From assembly GCA_028023455.1 (NCBI GenBank), contig JAQFVV010013362.1:79677-143676 (forward strand): a DNA stretch of 64,000 bases, written 5' to 3'. This document shows positions 51,372-63,970 of this stretch, piece by piece. The stretch is from Epiperipatus broadwayi. Its lineage: Eukaryota; Onychophora; Udeonychophora; Euonychophora; Peripatidae. The position numbers and the translations under genes were made by a program. Below the pieces are notes generated by a model. The model was not told where the DNA came from, searched no databases, and was given only the letters and a program-made list of their open reading frames with translations. Position 1 is the stretch's first letter, and the number at the start of each line of letters is the position of its first letter.

Positions 51372-51535
51372 TCATTGAAAGTTTCCCTTAATCTAAAATG
51401 TTACTACTTCAAGAATAAATCTCCATATTTAATACTTCAGCCTGCTAAAATGGAAGATGTTAGACATGGTCCATTGGTATCTATTATTCATGATTTAATT
51501 AAAGAAAGTGAAATTGAACTCATCAAAAGAAACTG
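51372..51535 (+). CDS. Prolyl 4-hydroxylase alpha-like exon (start of catalytic domain), exon 4 of 4 seen
   Basis: 164-base exon, acceptor ttgttttgcag and donor AACTG|GTAATT, starting in phase 0 like the end of exon 3 and ending two bases into a codon. It encodes SLKVSLNLKCYYF, KSPYLILQPAKMEDVRHGPL and VSIIHDLIKESEIELIKRN. P4HA proteins have L.C.Y......P.L.L.PAK.E......P.I..FHD..SD.EIE.IK at this position, where the oxygenase domain begins; this is the clearest single family match in the window. The iron-binding H.D...H motif and the 2-oxoglutarate Lys lie further downstream, off the window. The conserved Cys of L.C.Y is present, while its usual disulfide partner in exon 3 is Phe. Confidence 0.85.
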
Positions 51536-51932
51536 GTAATTTAAATTTATATGTAAAATTCGAAACTAAGACTCATGTGAGTGTGTAATACTCTTTAATC
51601 CAGTTTAAGACAATAATTGATTTGAAACAAGCAGCCAATCTCTTATTGTACTAAATTTATTAATATAGAGGCTTGTGAAAAACGATTTAGTTAGAAAGAT
51701 TGAAAATGAAAACCAGTTGTCAATGTATCTAAATATGTTTTATTGTATAAGAGTGTCTTATGCTGAGTTCTAGAGTATATCAAAATACTTATTATAAAGA
51801 GGCACAAGTTTTAATCTCGAATATCATTGCTGTAATATATCTAAATATAATTATTGTCTTATGCTAGATTAGACAGAATTTCAAAATATTTATTGTACGA
51901 TATCACGAATATTACATATATTAAAGCACTTG

Positions 51933-51935
<3 letters not shown>

Positions 51936-51968
<33 letters not shown>

Positions 51969-51982
51969 CAAGTATATATATA

Positions 51983-52021
<39 letters not shown>
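51936..52021. repeat. Two (TA)n tracts at the 5' border of retroelement 2
   Basis: TA runs at 51936-51965 and 51987-52021 separated by ttacaagtatatatatacac. The second abuts the first base of the 5' LTR. Confidence 0.9.
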
Positions 52022-52022
<1 letters not shown>

Positions 52023-52025
<3 letters not shown>

Positions 52026-55000
52026 AACCTAGTGTTATTGACACTTGGTTTACTTGGCATTATTTCTGCAGGAAAACAATGCTATTCTTTAAAGAAATAA
52101 AAAGATAAAAAAACAATAGTAATAATTGATTAATAAAGTATGCTATTCACTCACTTTGGCATGTTTTGGGTGAATAACTAATAGATTTAATAACTCAATG
52201 TCATTTTTAAAGAGAGAACATGAATAATTTAATTGAGATATTAATAATTAGAGCAAATTAATATGGTATAAAAGCTAAACAGTAATTGATTTTGGATGGG
52301 TAGAGGGGAGAGTGGATGAGTGTGTTATCATAAAGCACAATAACTTCTGGTAATTTTTTTTTGTAAAATATATATATATATAATGTTTAAAGAATTATAC
52401 ATCACTGATTGTTAATTTAATGTATTTATTATTTTTTTTTATATACTGTCAAATTACTTTGCAATCCAGGTAAATAATACTAAAACTATATGATTGTAAT
52501 AGGTTTTTCCTTTCTTTTGTTTATGTTATAATCAAATGATTATTTTTCTGGAAGAGGTCGCTAAAAAAAAAAAAAACAACAAAACGAAACAACCAATTTG
52601 ATAATCAAGATCATTTTTTTTTTTGGAAAAATATAGTCTGCTTTTAGTTTTCAAGGAAGGAACAGTGCTGAAATTTGGTAACTCAATTTTTTCATTTTAA
52701 TTTGCAGAAATAAATGTAATCAAAGTAAAATTTTAATAATATAATGTGTGGCTAAAATTTTTTGGATAAGATATCCTGATTTTCTTTGCCATCTACCTAT
52801 TTAAGGACCTTTTATACTTAAAAATTATTTGACTCATGCTAAAGTTAAAAATGACGGAATTAACTAAAAGAGTCACGAAAAATTATATTATATCTAAATT
52901 AAGGAAAAGAAGTGATTTCCAAGAAAAGATTAATTATTTATTAACTTTATGTCATTTATTGATATTTTCTTGGTATAGAAAAAAAAAAATAATAATTGAA
53001 AGAAATATTTTGAAACCAAAGAAAATCAACTAGAAACATTTTCGCGCTCTTTCTCAATATTGTCTGCCTTTACAAGTAATGTAGTTACATACATTAAAAT
53101 ATGTTTTATTCACCAAGAATTGTCTGGAAATAATAATAATGATAAATAAGATTAAATTATGCACCTGTATATTTAAAAAAAAAAAAAAAGAGATATAAAA
53201 AAAAATAATATAAACTTTCTCAGAGTAAATATAGGAAAAGTTATATAGGGGCATTCTTACGGAGAAGTTACTGTTAAAAAAAATTTATAATTCCTAAAGT
53301 ATGAACAAAACCAAATAATTTAGTGACATAATGATAAAAATAAATGATATATTATATTATACATCAGTTGGAATTATTAAAATTTCATGTACAAGTAAAT
53401 TGACTGCAGTTATTATCATAATAATCTCTCGGAAAATTGCGCATTTTCGTCCATAAGTAAGCTAGCTAATAAGTATATGTATCGTCAATAAAAAAAAAAT
53501 ATTGTGTATGTTTATCGTCTATCGTCAACTGTTTGTTATGGTAGAATATGTATATTTTATTTTCTTGGATCCCAAAATTGTAGTAGTTTAATTCAAGTAA
53601 GAATTAATCTTCAATTCTGCTATATGTTTCTTTACCTAATTTATTAAACACACAAAATAAGAGAAAACTTTTATTTAAAGGAAATAATACCATGCGTTTA
53701 TTGTTTTTAAACTTGCTTCATGAAATACGACTGGATAAAGCTCTTCACCTGGACCAATTGCTCAACAGAAAAACATTTTCTAATGAGAGAGTATGCACTT
53801 GTTAATTAATGATTGTTTAAAACTAAGTTATAAATGATATGTATTTTTTTTTATATCACATAGATTAAAGTCTGTATGGTCAAGTGATATTTAATAGCCT
53901 TGTAATAACAAAGGTATGTTTTAATATAATTATTATAGGTTAAGTTGATATTTAACACGAAAGAAAAAAAAATCTATAAAATATGTTTTAATTAGTACAT
54001 ACAATTGTAGGTAGAAATTTTGTATGTTAGATACGTAAAAGAAAAAAAATATTTAGATATTTAAGGGGTAAAATAAATATTGAAAATTATCAGAAGTAAC
54101 TAAAAAAAAAAAAAAAAATTCTATAACAAAATATTTCTTGTTAATGTTGAAACGAATTTATACTGTATTAATTGAGGAATTTATTCCTAATTATTCTTAA
54201 ATAACACATCCACTTTATTTAGTTTAAGATAGTATGCTACCAACTAATTTTGAATGTTCCTTTATTAAAAATTAAAATTATTATAATTTTATTCTAAGAT
54301 GTCCATTGATTTCAGATGTTGATCAAAGTATACCCGGTAACATAAGTTTATTATGATCAGTGTATTTACTTATCCTGCCCAGATATAGCATTGGTATATG
54401 CTTAATATTCGCATAGGTAATAATTATAATGTATTTATTTTGTGGGATGAAAAATGATCTCCCCAAAAGCTTTGTTTTCCATGAGAGGAAGATTTTAAAT
54501 ATATAGCCCAAGTGATCGATTCTCATAGATAGGACAATCAAGAATTTATCTAGCATGTAGTATGCTGCATTCGTTTAAATCCCTGGAGAGGATTGTATTT
54601 GGCGTGTGTTCGTTGTATGCCCAAGTAAGAGGCAAGAAACCACCAAAATATTTTAATGTAGTAGATTACTTTACAAACCTTCGTGGTTATTCCATATTCC
54701 TCATGTGAAAATAAAGATAGCTCCACCATGGAAGGTTTTGATTATTGTGCTTAATTTTGAAAGTTCGGGCAAGATAAAGGTTATATTGGAGGTGTTAGTT
54801 CCTCAAGATCCACTTTAGTATAAATAGTGTGTTAGTAACTAGGGTCGATATCTGTATTGTGCTGCTAAATATTGCTAGTATTTGACAAGTAAATCAATGG
54901 AGAAAATAATTAAAATTGCGTAATTTAAAACGCTTATTTACTGAAGGAATATTCAAATGCAATATTTAATTCTGGTTATTAATTAAATAATACTCATAGT

Positions 55001-56339
55001 TCAAAAGTATACGTATGAATAAAATTTGTATCATAACTTAAGTTAGCATTAAGTTAAATGTAAGATGGTAAGTGTAACTTCTGATAGATGGCCTATAATT
55101 AGAATAGGTTATCCCATTAAAGACCATAAATAAAGTAAATGTATTAGAAATAAATTTAATATTTTGCGTATTGCATATGATGGGATTAATCATTTAAAAA
55201 AAAAAATAGTTAGTCAATAATTTTGAATAAAAGCTTCTACAAGGTTACCAAAATTTAATAAACAATGCATTGGTAATGAAATGTACTTTTAGTTAATCAA
55301 TCCATATGATTGCATACAGGAGAAGTAGTAATCTCTAGTCCATAACCAAAAGAGTATACAGATTAATGTCAGTTATATTTTATATTTTTGTATTACTATG
55401 GGATTATTGAATAAATGTTCATATATTTTTTTTTGATAATAATAAATTATAGTCTTGTTAAAATTTGTTGTAGATTAATTTTTTTTTGTTTTTGTATGCT
55501 AAATATAAGTGTTTGCACAATAATTTGCAAAACCTTTTCTTGAGTCCGAAATCATTACAAATTTTTAAAAACTTAATATACCAGATAAATAAAGTTAAGC
55601 AGATCGGAATATGTCATTATATTTTAGTTTAATGATAATTATTTATGGAGTTGAAAACTTAAGACTAAACATCCACCTTTGTATAAAAAAAAAAAATGAA
55701 TTTATTCCCAAACCATTAACATTGGTTGCACATTATTCCATTCCCATTTAGTTAAATTGTCTAAGTAATAAATCTTAGTTATATTATTGTGTTGTCATGG
55801 ATGATAGAAGGACACAAAAAGCATCCTTGTCTTTTTATTATTTTGACTGAGATTCTAAAAAAAAAAAAAAAAAAAAAGGCTGTGTTATTCAAAATTATAC
55901 GTCATTATTGAATAGAATTATCATCTCTTTAAATAATATAGCAGTAGATATGAGAGATGAAGACACATTGAAGTAAGTAAAATAAATGTTTCCTATAGCC
56001 GAACAGAATGCCAATCATATGCAACAACACAATACTGCTGAGCATTTCCTTACATGATACAAAGAACCCTGAGATTAATATTATTATAATTATTCTTTAA
56101 ATTAATAAGTGATCAATTATTGTTATTATTACAATCGTGGCAGAGCTTAAGAGAATTGTATGTACAATTGTATTATATGAAAAGTATTTTAGATCATATT
56201 GGAAAATTAATAGATATGTTGCTTTTATTTTTGGTTGCCTTAACAACAACCAGAAAAATTAGTGTCACAAGTGCGGATAAACTAACTAGTTAGATATTGG
56301 GTTAGAAAGAATATAAATAGTTAAAATACTGGGTTAGAA
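52023..56339 (+). repeat. 5' LTR of retroelement 2
   Basis: Begins TGTAACCTAGTG. The same order of sequence recurs from 59630 with few substitutions and small indels; in the first about 310 bases I count five differences, and the 3' copy has an extra atgttcgggtatgttta-like segment near 62112. The 3' end is placed at gggttagaa because similarity stops there; it lacks a canonical CA. Contains TATA-like sites at 52265 and 54819. ORFs in it, including the identical minus-strand pair at 53054 and 60664, show no family pattern. Confidence 0.85.
52265..52276 (+). promoter_or_regulatory. Candidate TATA box in the 5' LTR (element 2)
   Basis: ggtataaaagct, the same string as at 4621 in element 1 and at 59872 in the 3' LTR. 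A second candidate, agtataaatagtgtg at 54817-54831, followed by less AT-rich sequence, is an alternative start region. Motif only. Confidence 0.4.
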
Positions 56340-56340
56340 A

Positions 56341-56361
56341 TGGCCGCCCAACTATAGGGGC
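56341..56361 (+). promoter_or_regulatory. Primer-binding-like site of retroelement 2
   Basis: tggccgcccaactatagggg immediately after the LTR end. It resembles the tRNA-Lys1,2 site TGGCGCCCAACGTGGGGC with one inserted C and a changed centre (tata for gtg). The position is right for a primer-binding site; the tRNA assignment is tentative. Confidence 0.5.
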
Positions 56362-56913
56362 TATCGATGGCTATAGCTGGCCACGAGGAATTTAGTAAAC
56401 TTTTCTAGAAGTCAGTATTAATATTGTTTGCACTTGAGTGGATTGGTTATTCATTGATTAAAGATATTTGCCAATAATGAATTGTTTTAGCCATAAGATA
56501 TTATGTGAATATCTATTATATGATCTAATCTTTTGCCACTGAAAAATAAATAATTAAGTTGTCAGTTTATGATGTTGTGGTCTGTAGGCAATTCCATAAA
56601 ACACTGTAATGATTTTATCATTTATGATGATCTGTTTGTCTGGTCTTGTGATTGGCACTTATGCTATATTACATAATATCTAATGATATTTATATGGACT
56701 AAGAAGCATGTAAAAAAAAGGCATATTTAGTAGTTAATGTTGGAGCTTTAGGGATATTAAATGTCAGAGCATAGTTTTTTGGTGTAGATTGTTTTTGATA
56801 GGAGAGGCATGGAGGCAGGATGTCTTGTCAATAATTTCTTATCGATAAATTTATTAATAGTTCATTGCTAATATTTCAGTACTGTTAAATACTAAAAGAG
56901 TTAGAATTTTAAT
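56362..56913 (+). other. Leader of retroelement 2
   Basis: Untranslated region between the primer-binding-like site and the first gag codon. No ORF recognised. Confidence 0.5.
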
Positions 56914-59146
56914 ATGAGTGAAAACAAAGATAATCATAGTATTTCTGAGGATTTGGGAGGATCCCAAGAGTTACAATCCCCTGATACACAGACTCCATAT
57001 TTTAATGTACAATTAAAAGAGGAAGGGGAAGATTTGGATATAGCTAACCCAGAAGAAGCCACAATAATAAAGGGAAAACATGAAAATGAGCCAGATCAAT
57101 TAATGAGAAATACATTGGAGGAATTCTTGAAACAATTAGAAAAATCAAATAGTGAATTAAAAAGTCAGACCCTAAAATCAAATAGTAAATTAGAACAATC
57201 AAATAGTGAATTAAAAAGTCAGATCCAAAACTCAAATAGTAAATTAGAACAATCAAATAGTGAATTAAAAAGTCAGATCCTAAACTCAAATAGTAAATTA
57301 GAACAATCAAATAGTGAATTAAAAAGTCAGATCCAAAACTCAAATAGTAAATTAGAACAATCAAATAGTGAATTAAAAAGTCAGATACAAAATTTAAATA
57401 TTAAATTAGAGAATCAAATGCAGGAGATCAAAGAGACATCTCAAAATCAAGTACAGGAGATAAAGAACTTAAGGGAAGATTTGAGAAATCATGTAGAAGA
57501 ATCAAAATTGGCCTCTGAAAAGCTGGAAATAAGAATAAGGAAAAAGATTGAAACAAATTCTGAAAGGGCAGAAAATATGATTGAGGCTATCCAGCAGTAC
57601 TTTAAAAGTCAATATATTGTATTAAACAATGAAGGACCAGAAATAAGAAATTATCAAAAGGAAACAGTAGTATTTCAAAGAGAAGTTCAGGATAGAGTTG
57701 AATCTATTAAGGGAGAATTAGACAGTGCTAGAAGTGAAGTTAGTAATTTGACAGAGGAAGTTAAAAATATAACTCTAGCACCTGACAATGTAGTGAAAGG
57801 ATGTCAGAGCCAGATTACCAGATTAATAGCTAAACTAGAAACTCAAGAGTTGACCCAATGTGAGATTAATCAAAATCTAGAAAGTGAGCTAAGTCAAGTT
57901 ATGGGAAGAGTAGAAAATTTTAATGTGATAATAAAGAGTAATGCACAGCTATTACATAATAATCTCCAAGATGAAATAGGGGAATTAATGACTCAGTGTG
58001 AGAGTAAAGTCTATCAAAGGTTAGAAGATAAATTCGGGATAAAGATGAAACTATTAACCAATTGGAACAACAGATTAAACACTTAAATGTAGGCCTAAAA
58101 GATAGTTCAAAGAGAATAGACTGTGAATGGCAGAACTATAAGTTAGAATTAGAGAGTCAAATGCAAGCTATAGACTATAATAGGGATAATTTTGCAAAAA
58201 GTAAAAAAAAGTTGTTCAAAGTAAAGGTTTATCTGAAACTCAAGTAAAGGAAACAAATAATGGTCATAATAACCAAGTAATATCTGAGTTACATACGTTA
58301 ATTAATCCCGTAGAATCAATATACAATCCATTAAATGAGGCTAGAAGTAAAGTCATGCTAGAGCCAGAAAGTAATAGCTCCATGGCCTTAAAATTCTTAA
58401 AAATAAATTTTTTTAGAGGTGAATATCTGGAGAATCCACACGAGTATCTCCAGAATCTGGAGGAGTTATTCACCTTATGTCATTTATCTGAGATAGAAAA
58501 GATTGCTATTGCCACTAACCATTTGTGTGCAGCATCTAAAGACTGGTGGCAATCATTATTTATTAAACCAGAAACATATGGAGATTTCAAATATCTTATG
58601 TTAGCCAGTTTTTGGGGGGAATACCGCCAAGATAACCTGAGATATCAGATATCTCAGGAAAGATATCATGTAAATAAGGGTAGTTATACTCAGTTTTTCA
58701 GGAGTCAGGCCGTCAAATTGAAAACCTTGACAGCTTATCCCTTATCTGAGACACAAATTGTGTGAATAATTCGCCATAATCTACCGAGGCATATAGAACA
58801 GATCTTGATTGCTGCTGACAGACATACCATAGAAGAGGTAGTAGAAATTTTAGATTCGTTAGAGACCAGTGATAGGAATATTGATAATAGAATTAGGGTC
58901 AATAGAGACACCCATCTGATGGTGAGTAATATCAATTTCGCAGATAGGTCACATATGGGAAGGAGGAAGTTTGTTAGAGAAAAAGGATATTATAGGACGA
59001 ATCCCTATGGTAGACAGAATAGCCACCTCAGTAGGCCAACAGTTAAGAATAGAATTCCGAATGAGAATCAGTCTTCTACTAGTGGTATCTCAACAATACC
59101 AAAGAAAAATATAAAAGGTAGTAAAAGTAGCAGGGCATTAAATTAA
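56914..59146 (+). pseudogene. Gag of retroelement 2, frameshifted
   Basis: Three frames read as one protein of about 740 residues. 56914-58040: acidic N-terminus and long coiled coil, with five 18-residue repeats (LEQSNSELKSQIQNSNSK type) at residues 75-164. Shift near 58040, continuing LEQQIKHLNVGLKD in the second frame to about 58205, where a poly-A run shifts it to the third. 58355-58761: capsid-like retrotransposon gag domain with FFRGEYLENPHEYLQNLEEL, KIAIATNHLCAASKDWWQSL and FWGEYRQ, the last two typical of Ty3/gypsy gag. A TGA at 58762 interrupts (Trp expected by position). 58765-59146: RHIEQILIAADRHTIEEVVE and a basic tail (RKFVREKGYYR, PKKNIKGSKSSR) without a CCHC knuckle. In working elements gag forms the particle that packages the RNA. 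Confidence 0.85.
57136..57405 (+). repeat. 54-base minisatellite in the gag coiled coil (five units)
   Basis: Five in-frame units of 54 bases (18 codons), each close to ttagaacaatcaaatagtga plus attaaaaagtcagatcc. The last is the most diverged. In-frame repetition lengthens the coiled coil by 90 residues. Confidence 0.95.
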
Positions 59147-59190
59147 AAAGGACCTCGCAGGAATGTTCCTCACTTCGGGGCCTTATTTTT

Positions 59191-59507
59191 AAACATATGG
59201 GGATCAGCATAATGTAGAACATGACCAAGCACTGGCCAGAATTAACCTTAAAAAGATGGGTGATAAACACACTCGTTATTCCAAAACCAGTCCACATCCT
59301 TTTAAAGTCCATGATTTTGTTTTAATTAGAACTCCCCATGTGAGTAATCTCCGGAAGCATATGTTTAGAAAATTCATGTATCTTTATGAAGGCCTCTATG
59401 AAATTGTGAAACAAGTGGGTGAGAATGCCTTTTTAGTCTCAACCCCTGATGGAACCAGAGGTACCTATAATGCCCGAAGCTTACTACAATATCCCAAGCA
59501 AAATTAA
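59191..59507 (+). pseudogene. Integrase C-terminal domain remnant of retroelement 2
   Basis: In frame from about 59193: EHDQALARINLKKMGDKHTR, then FKVHDFVLIRTPHVSNL, HMFRKFMYLYEGLYEIV, ENAFLVSTPDG and TYNARSLLQYP, stop at 59505. The pattern V.D.V.I...........F....GLYEIV.....N..L is the C-terminal DNA-binding module of Ty3/gypsy integrases (GPF/Y is usual where GLY is seen). The catalytic DD35E core is absent: an internal deletion fused the gag 3' end to this fragment around 59140-59190. The tail is homologous to 2539-2625 in element 1. Confidence 0.85.
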
Positions 59508-59618
59508 ATCCTTTAAACTGTATTTATTGACATAAGAAAGAAGTAGGATATAAACTTAGTAATACCATAAGAAGTGTTAAAAAATGCATATATTATTTTA
59601 TTTTTTATTTATTATAAT

Positions 59619-59629
59619 GGTGGGAGAAT
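59619..59629 (+). promoter_or_regulatory. Polypurine tract of retroelement 2
   Basis: ggtgggagaat directly before TGTAACC at 59630, the classical position and composition. Confidence 0.8.
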
Positions 59630-62600
59630 TGTAACCTAGTGTTATTGACACTTGGTTTACTTGGCATTATTTCTTCAGGAAAACAATGCTATTCTTTAAA
59701 GAAATAAAAAGATAAAATAACAATAGTAATAATTGATTAATAAAGTATGCTATTCACTCACTTTGGCATGTTGTGGGTGAATAACTAATAGATTTAATAA
59801 CTCAATGTCATTTTTAAAGAGAGAACATGAATAATTTAATTGAGATATTAATAATTAGAGCAAATTAATATGGTATAAAAGCTAAACAGTAATTGATTTT
59901 GGATGGGTAGAGGGGAGAGTGTATGAGTGTCTTATCATAAAGCACAATAACTTCTGGTAATTTTTTTTGTAATATATATATATATATATATATAATGTTT
60001 AAAGAATTATACATCACTGATTGTTAATTTAATGTATTTATTATTTTTTTTTATATTGTCAAATTGCTTTGTAATCCAGGTAAATAATACTAAAACTATA
60101 TGATTGTAATAGGTTTTTCCTTTCTTTTGTTTATGTTATAATCAAATGATTATTTTTTTGGAAGAGGTCGCTAAAAAAAAAAAAAACAACAAAACGAAAC
60201 AACCAATTTCATAATCAAGATCTTTTTTTTTTTGGAAAAATATAGTCTGCTTTTAGTTTTCAAAGAAGGAACAGTGCTGAAATTTGGTAACTCATTTTTT
60301 TCATTTTAATTTGCAGAAATAAATGTAATCAAAGTAAAATTTTAATAATATAATGTGTGGCTAAATTTTTTTGGATAAGATATCCTGATTTTCTTTGCCA
60401 TCTACCTATTCAAGGACCTTTTATACTTAAAAATTTATTGTCTCACGCTAAAGTTAAAAATGATGGAATTAACTAAAAGAGTCACAAAAAATTATATTAT
60501 ATCTAAATTAAGGAAAAGAAGCGATTTCTAAGAAAAGATTAATTATTTATTAACTTTATGTCATTTATTGATATTTTCTTGGTATAGAAAAAAAAATAAT
60601 AATAATTGAAAGAAATATTTTGAAACCAAGGAAAATCAACTAGAAACATTTTCGCGCTCTTTCTCAATATTGTCTGCCTTTACAAGTAATGTAGTTACAT
60701 ACATTAAAATATGTTTTATTCACCAAGAATTGTCTGGAAATAATAATAATGATAAATAAGATTAAATTATGCACCTGTATATTTAAAAAAAAAAAAAAAG
60801 AGATATAAAAAAAAATAATATAAACTTTCTCAGAGTAAATATAGGAAAAGTTATATAGGGGCATTCTTACGGAGAAGTTACCGTTAAAAAAAAATTATAA
60901 TTCCTAAAGTATGAACAAAACGAAATATCTTAGTGACTTAATGATAAAAATAAAAGATATATTCTATTATACATCAGTTGGAATTATTAAAACTTCATGT
61001 ACAAGTAAATTGACTGCAGTTATTATCATAATAATCTCTCGGAAAATTGCGCATTTTCGTCCATAAGTAAGCTAGCTAATAACTATACGTATCGTCAATA
61101 AAAAAAAATATTGTGTATGTTTATCGTCTATCGTCAACTGTTCGTTATGGTAGAATATGTATATTTTATTTTCTTGGATCCCAAAATTGTAGTAGTTTAA
61201 TTCAAGTAAGAATTAATCTTCAATTCTGCTATATGTTTCTTTACCTAATTTATTAAACGCACAAAATAAGAGAAAACTTTTATTTAAAGGAAATAATACC
61301 ATGCGTTTATTGTTTTTAAACCTGCTTCGTGAAATACGACTGGATAAAGCTCTTCACCTGGACCAATTGCTCAACAGAAAAACATTTTCTAATGAGAGAG
61401 TATGCACTTGTTAATTAATGATTGTTTAAAACTAAGTTATAAATGATATGTATTTTTTTTATATCACATAGATTAAAGTCTGTATGGTCAAGTGATATTT
61501 AATAGCCTGGTAATAACAAAGGTATGTTTTAATATAATTATTATAGGTTAAGTTGATATTTAACACGAAAGAAAAAAAATCTATAAAATATGTTTTAATT
61601 AGTACATACAATTGTAGCTAGAAATTTTGTATGTTAGATACGTAAAAGAAAAAAAAATATTTAGATATTTAAGGGGTAAAATAAATATTGAAAATTATCA
61701 GAAGTAACTAAAAAAAATAATAATAATGCTATAACAAAATATTTCTTGTTAAAGTTGAAACGAATTTATACTGTATTAATTGAGGAATTTATTCCTAATT
61801 ATTCTTAAATAACACATCCACTTTATTTAGTTTAAGATAGTATGCTACCAACTATTTTTGAATGTTCCTTTATTAAAAATTAAAATTATTATACTTTTAT
61901 TCTATGATGTCCATTGATTTCAGATGTTGATCAAAGTATACCCGGTAACATAAGTTTATTATGATCAGTGTATTTACTTATCCTGCCCAGATATAGCATT
62001 GGTATATGCTTAATATTCGCATAGGTAATAATTATAATGTATTTATTTTGTGGGATGAAAAATGATCTCCCCAAAAGCTTTGTTTTCCATGAGAGGAAGA
62101 TTTTAAATATAATGTTCGGGTATGTTTATAGCCCAAGTGATCGATTCTCATAGATAGGACGATCCAGAATTTATCTAGCATGTAGTATGCTGCATTCGTT
62201 TAAATCCCAAGAGAGGATTGTATTTGGTGTGTGTTCATTGTATGCCCAAGTAAGAGGCAAGAAACCACCAAAATATTTTAATGTAGTAGATTACTTTACA
62301 AACCTTCGTGGTTATTCCATATTCCTCATGTGAAAATAAAGATAGCTCCACCATGGAAGGTGTTGATTATTGTGCTTAATTTTGAAAGTTCGGGCAAGAT
62401 AAAGGTTATATTGGAGGTGTTTGTTCCTCAAGATCCACTTTAGTATAAATAGTGCGTTAGTAACTAGGGTCGATATCGGTATTGTGCTGCTAAATATTGC
62501 TAGTATTTGACAAGTAAATCAATGGAGAAAGTAATTAAAATTGCATAATTTAAAACGCTTATTTACTGAAGGAATATTCAAATGCAATATTTAATTCTGG

Positions 62601-63969
62601 TTATTAATTAAATAATACTCATAGTTCAAAAGTATAAGTATGAATAAAATTTGTATCATAACTTAAGTTAGCATTAAGTTAAATGTAAGATGGTAAGTGT
62701 AACTTCTGATAGATGGCCTATAATTAGAATAGGTTATCCCATTAAAGACCATAAATAAAGTAAATGTATTAGAAATAAATTTAATATTTTGCGTATTGCA
62801 TATGATGGGATTAATCATTTAAAAAAAAAAAAAAATAGTTAGTCAATAATTTTGAATAAAAGCTTCTATAAGGTTACCAAAATTTAATAAACAATGTATT
62901 GGTAATGAAATGTACTTTTAGTTAATCAATCCATATGATTGCATACAGGAGAAGTAGTAATCTCTAGTCCATAACCAAAAGAGTATACAGATTAATGTCA
63001 GTTATATTTTATATTTTTGTATTACTATGGGATTATTGAATTAATGTTCATATATTTTTTTTTGATAATAATAAATTATAATCTTGTTAAAATTTGTTGT
63101 AGATTCATTTTTTTTGTTTTTGTATGCTAAATATAAGTATTTGCACAATAATTTGCAAAACCTTTTCTTGAGTCCGAAATCATTACAAATTCTTAAAAAC
63201 TTAATATACCAGATAAATAAAGTTAAGCAGGTCGGAATATGTCATTATATTTTAGTTTAATGATAATTATTTATGGACTTGAAAACTTAAGACTAAACAT
63301 CCACCTTTGTGAATAAAAAAAAAAAAATGAATTTATTCCCAAACTATTAACTTTGGTTGCACATTATTCCATTCCCATTTAGTTAAATTGTCTAAGTAAT
63401 AAATCTTAGTTATATTATTGTGTTGTCATGGATGATGGAAGGACACAAAAAGCACCCTTGTCTTTTTATTATTTTGACTGAGATTCTAAAAAAAAAATAA
63501 AAAAGGCTGTGTTATTCAAAATTATACGTCATTATTGAATAGAATTATCATCTCTTTAAATAATATAGCAGTAGATATGAGAGATGAAGACACATTGAAG
63601 TAAGTAAAATAAATGTTTCCTATAGCCGACCAGAATGCCAGTCATATGCGACAACACACTACTGCCGAGCATTTCCTTACATGATACAAAGAACCCTGAG
63701 ATTAATATTATTATAATTATTCTTTAAATTAATAAGTGATCAATTATTGTTATTATTACAATCGTGGCATAGCTTAAGAGAATTGTATGTACAATTGTAT
63801 TATATGAAAAGTATTTTAGATCATATTGGAAAATTAATGGATATGTTGCTTTTATTTTTGGTTGCCTTAACAACAACCAGAAAAATTAGTGTCACAAGTG
63901 CGGATAAACTAACTAGTTAGATATTGGATTAGAAATATAATATAAATTACTAATTAATACTGGGTAAGA

Positions 63970-63970
<1 letters not shown>
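59630..63970 (+). repeat. 3' LTR of retroelement 2
   Basis: Counterpart of 52023-56339. The end is placed at gggtaagaa (63962-63970) where similarity to the 5' LTR stops, followed by (TA)n and (TG)n to the end of the window. Carries the same TATA-like site at 59872. Confidence 0.85.

Larger units (their letters stand above)
52023..63970 (+). mobile_element. Retroelement 2: gag-only LTR retrotransposon with 4.3-kb LTRs (LARD/TR-GAG type)
   Basis: Two direct repeats of about 4.3 kb (52023-56339 and 59630-63970) flank an internal region of about 3.3 kb. The interior begins with a primer-binding-like site, carries a gag pseudogene, then only the C-terminal part of integrase, a polypurine tract and the 3' LTR. 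Protease, reverse transcriptase and RNase H are absent, so it depended on another element for movement. (TA)n runs lie directly outside both LTRs. Confidence 0.85.

Noticed and set aside
57044-57364. 106-codon minus-strand ORF with repeats
   Set aside because: Antisense shadow of the 54-base repeats in gag.
53054-60864. Identical 66-codon minus-strand ORFs at 53054-53254 and 60664-60864
   Set aside because: Their identity comes from lying in the two LTRs of one element; composition is low-complexity and shows no domain.
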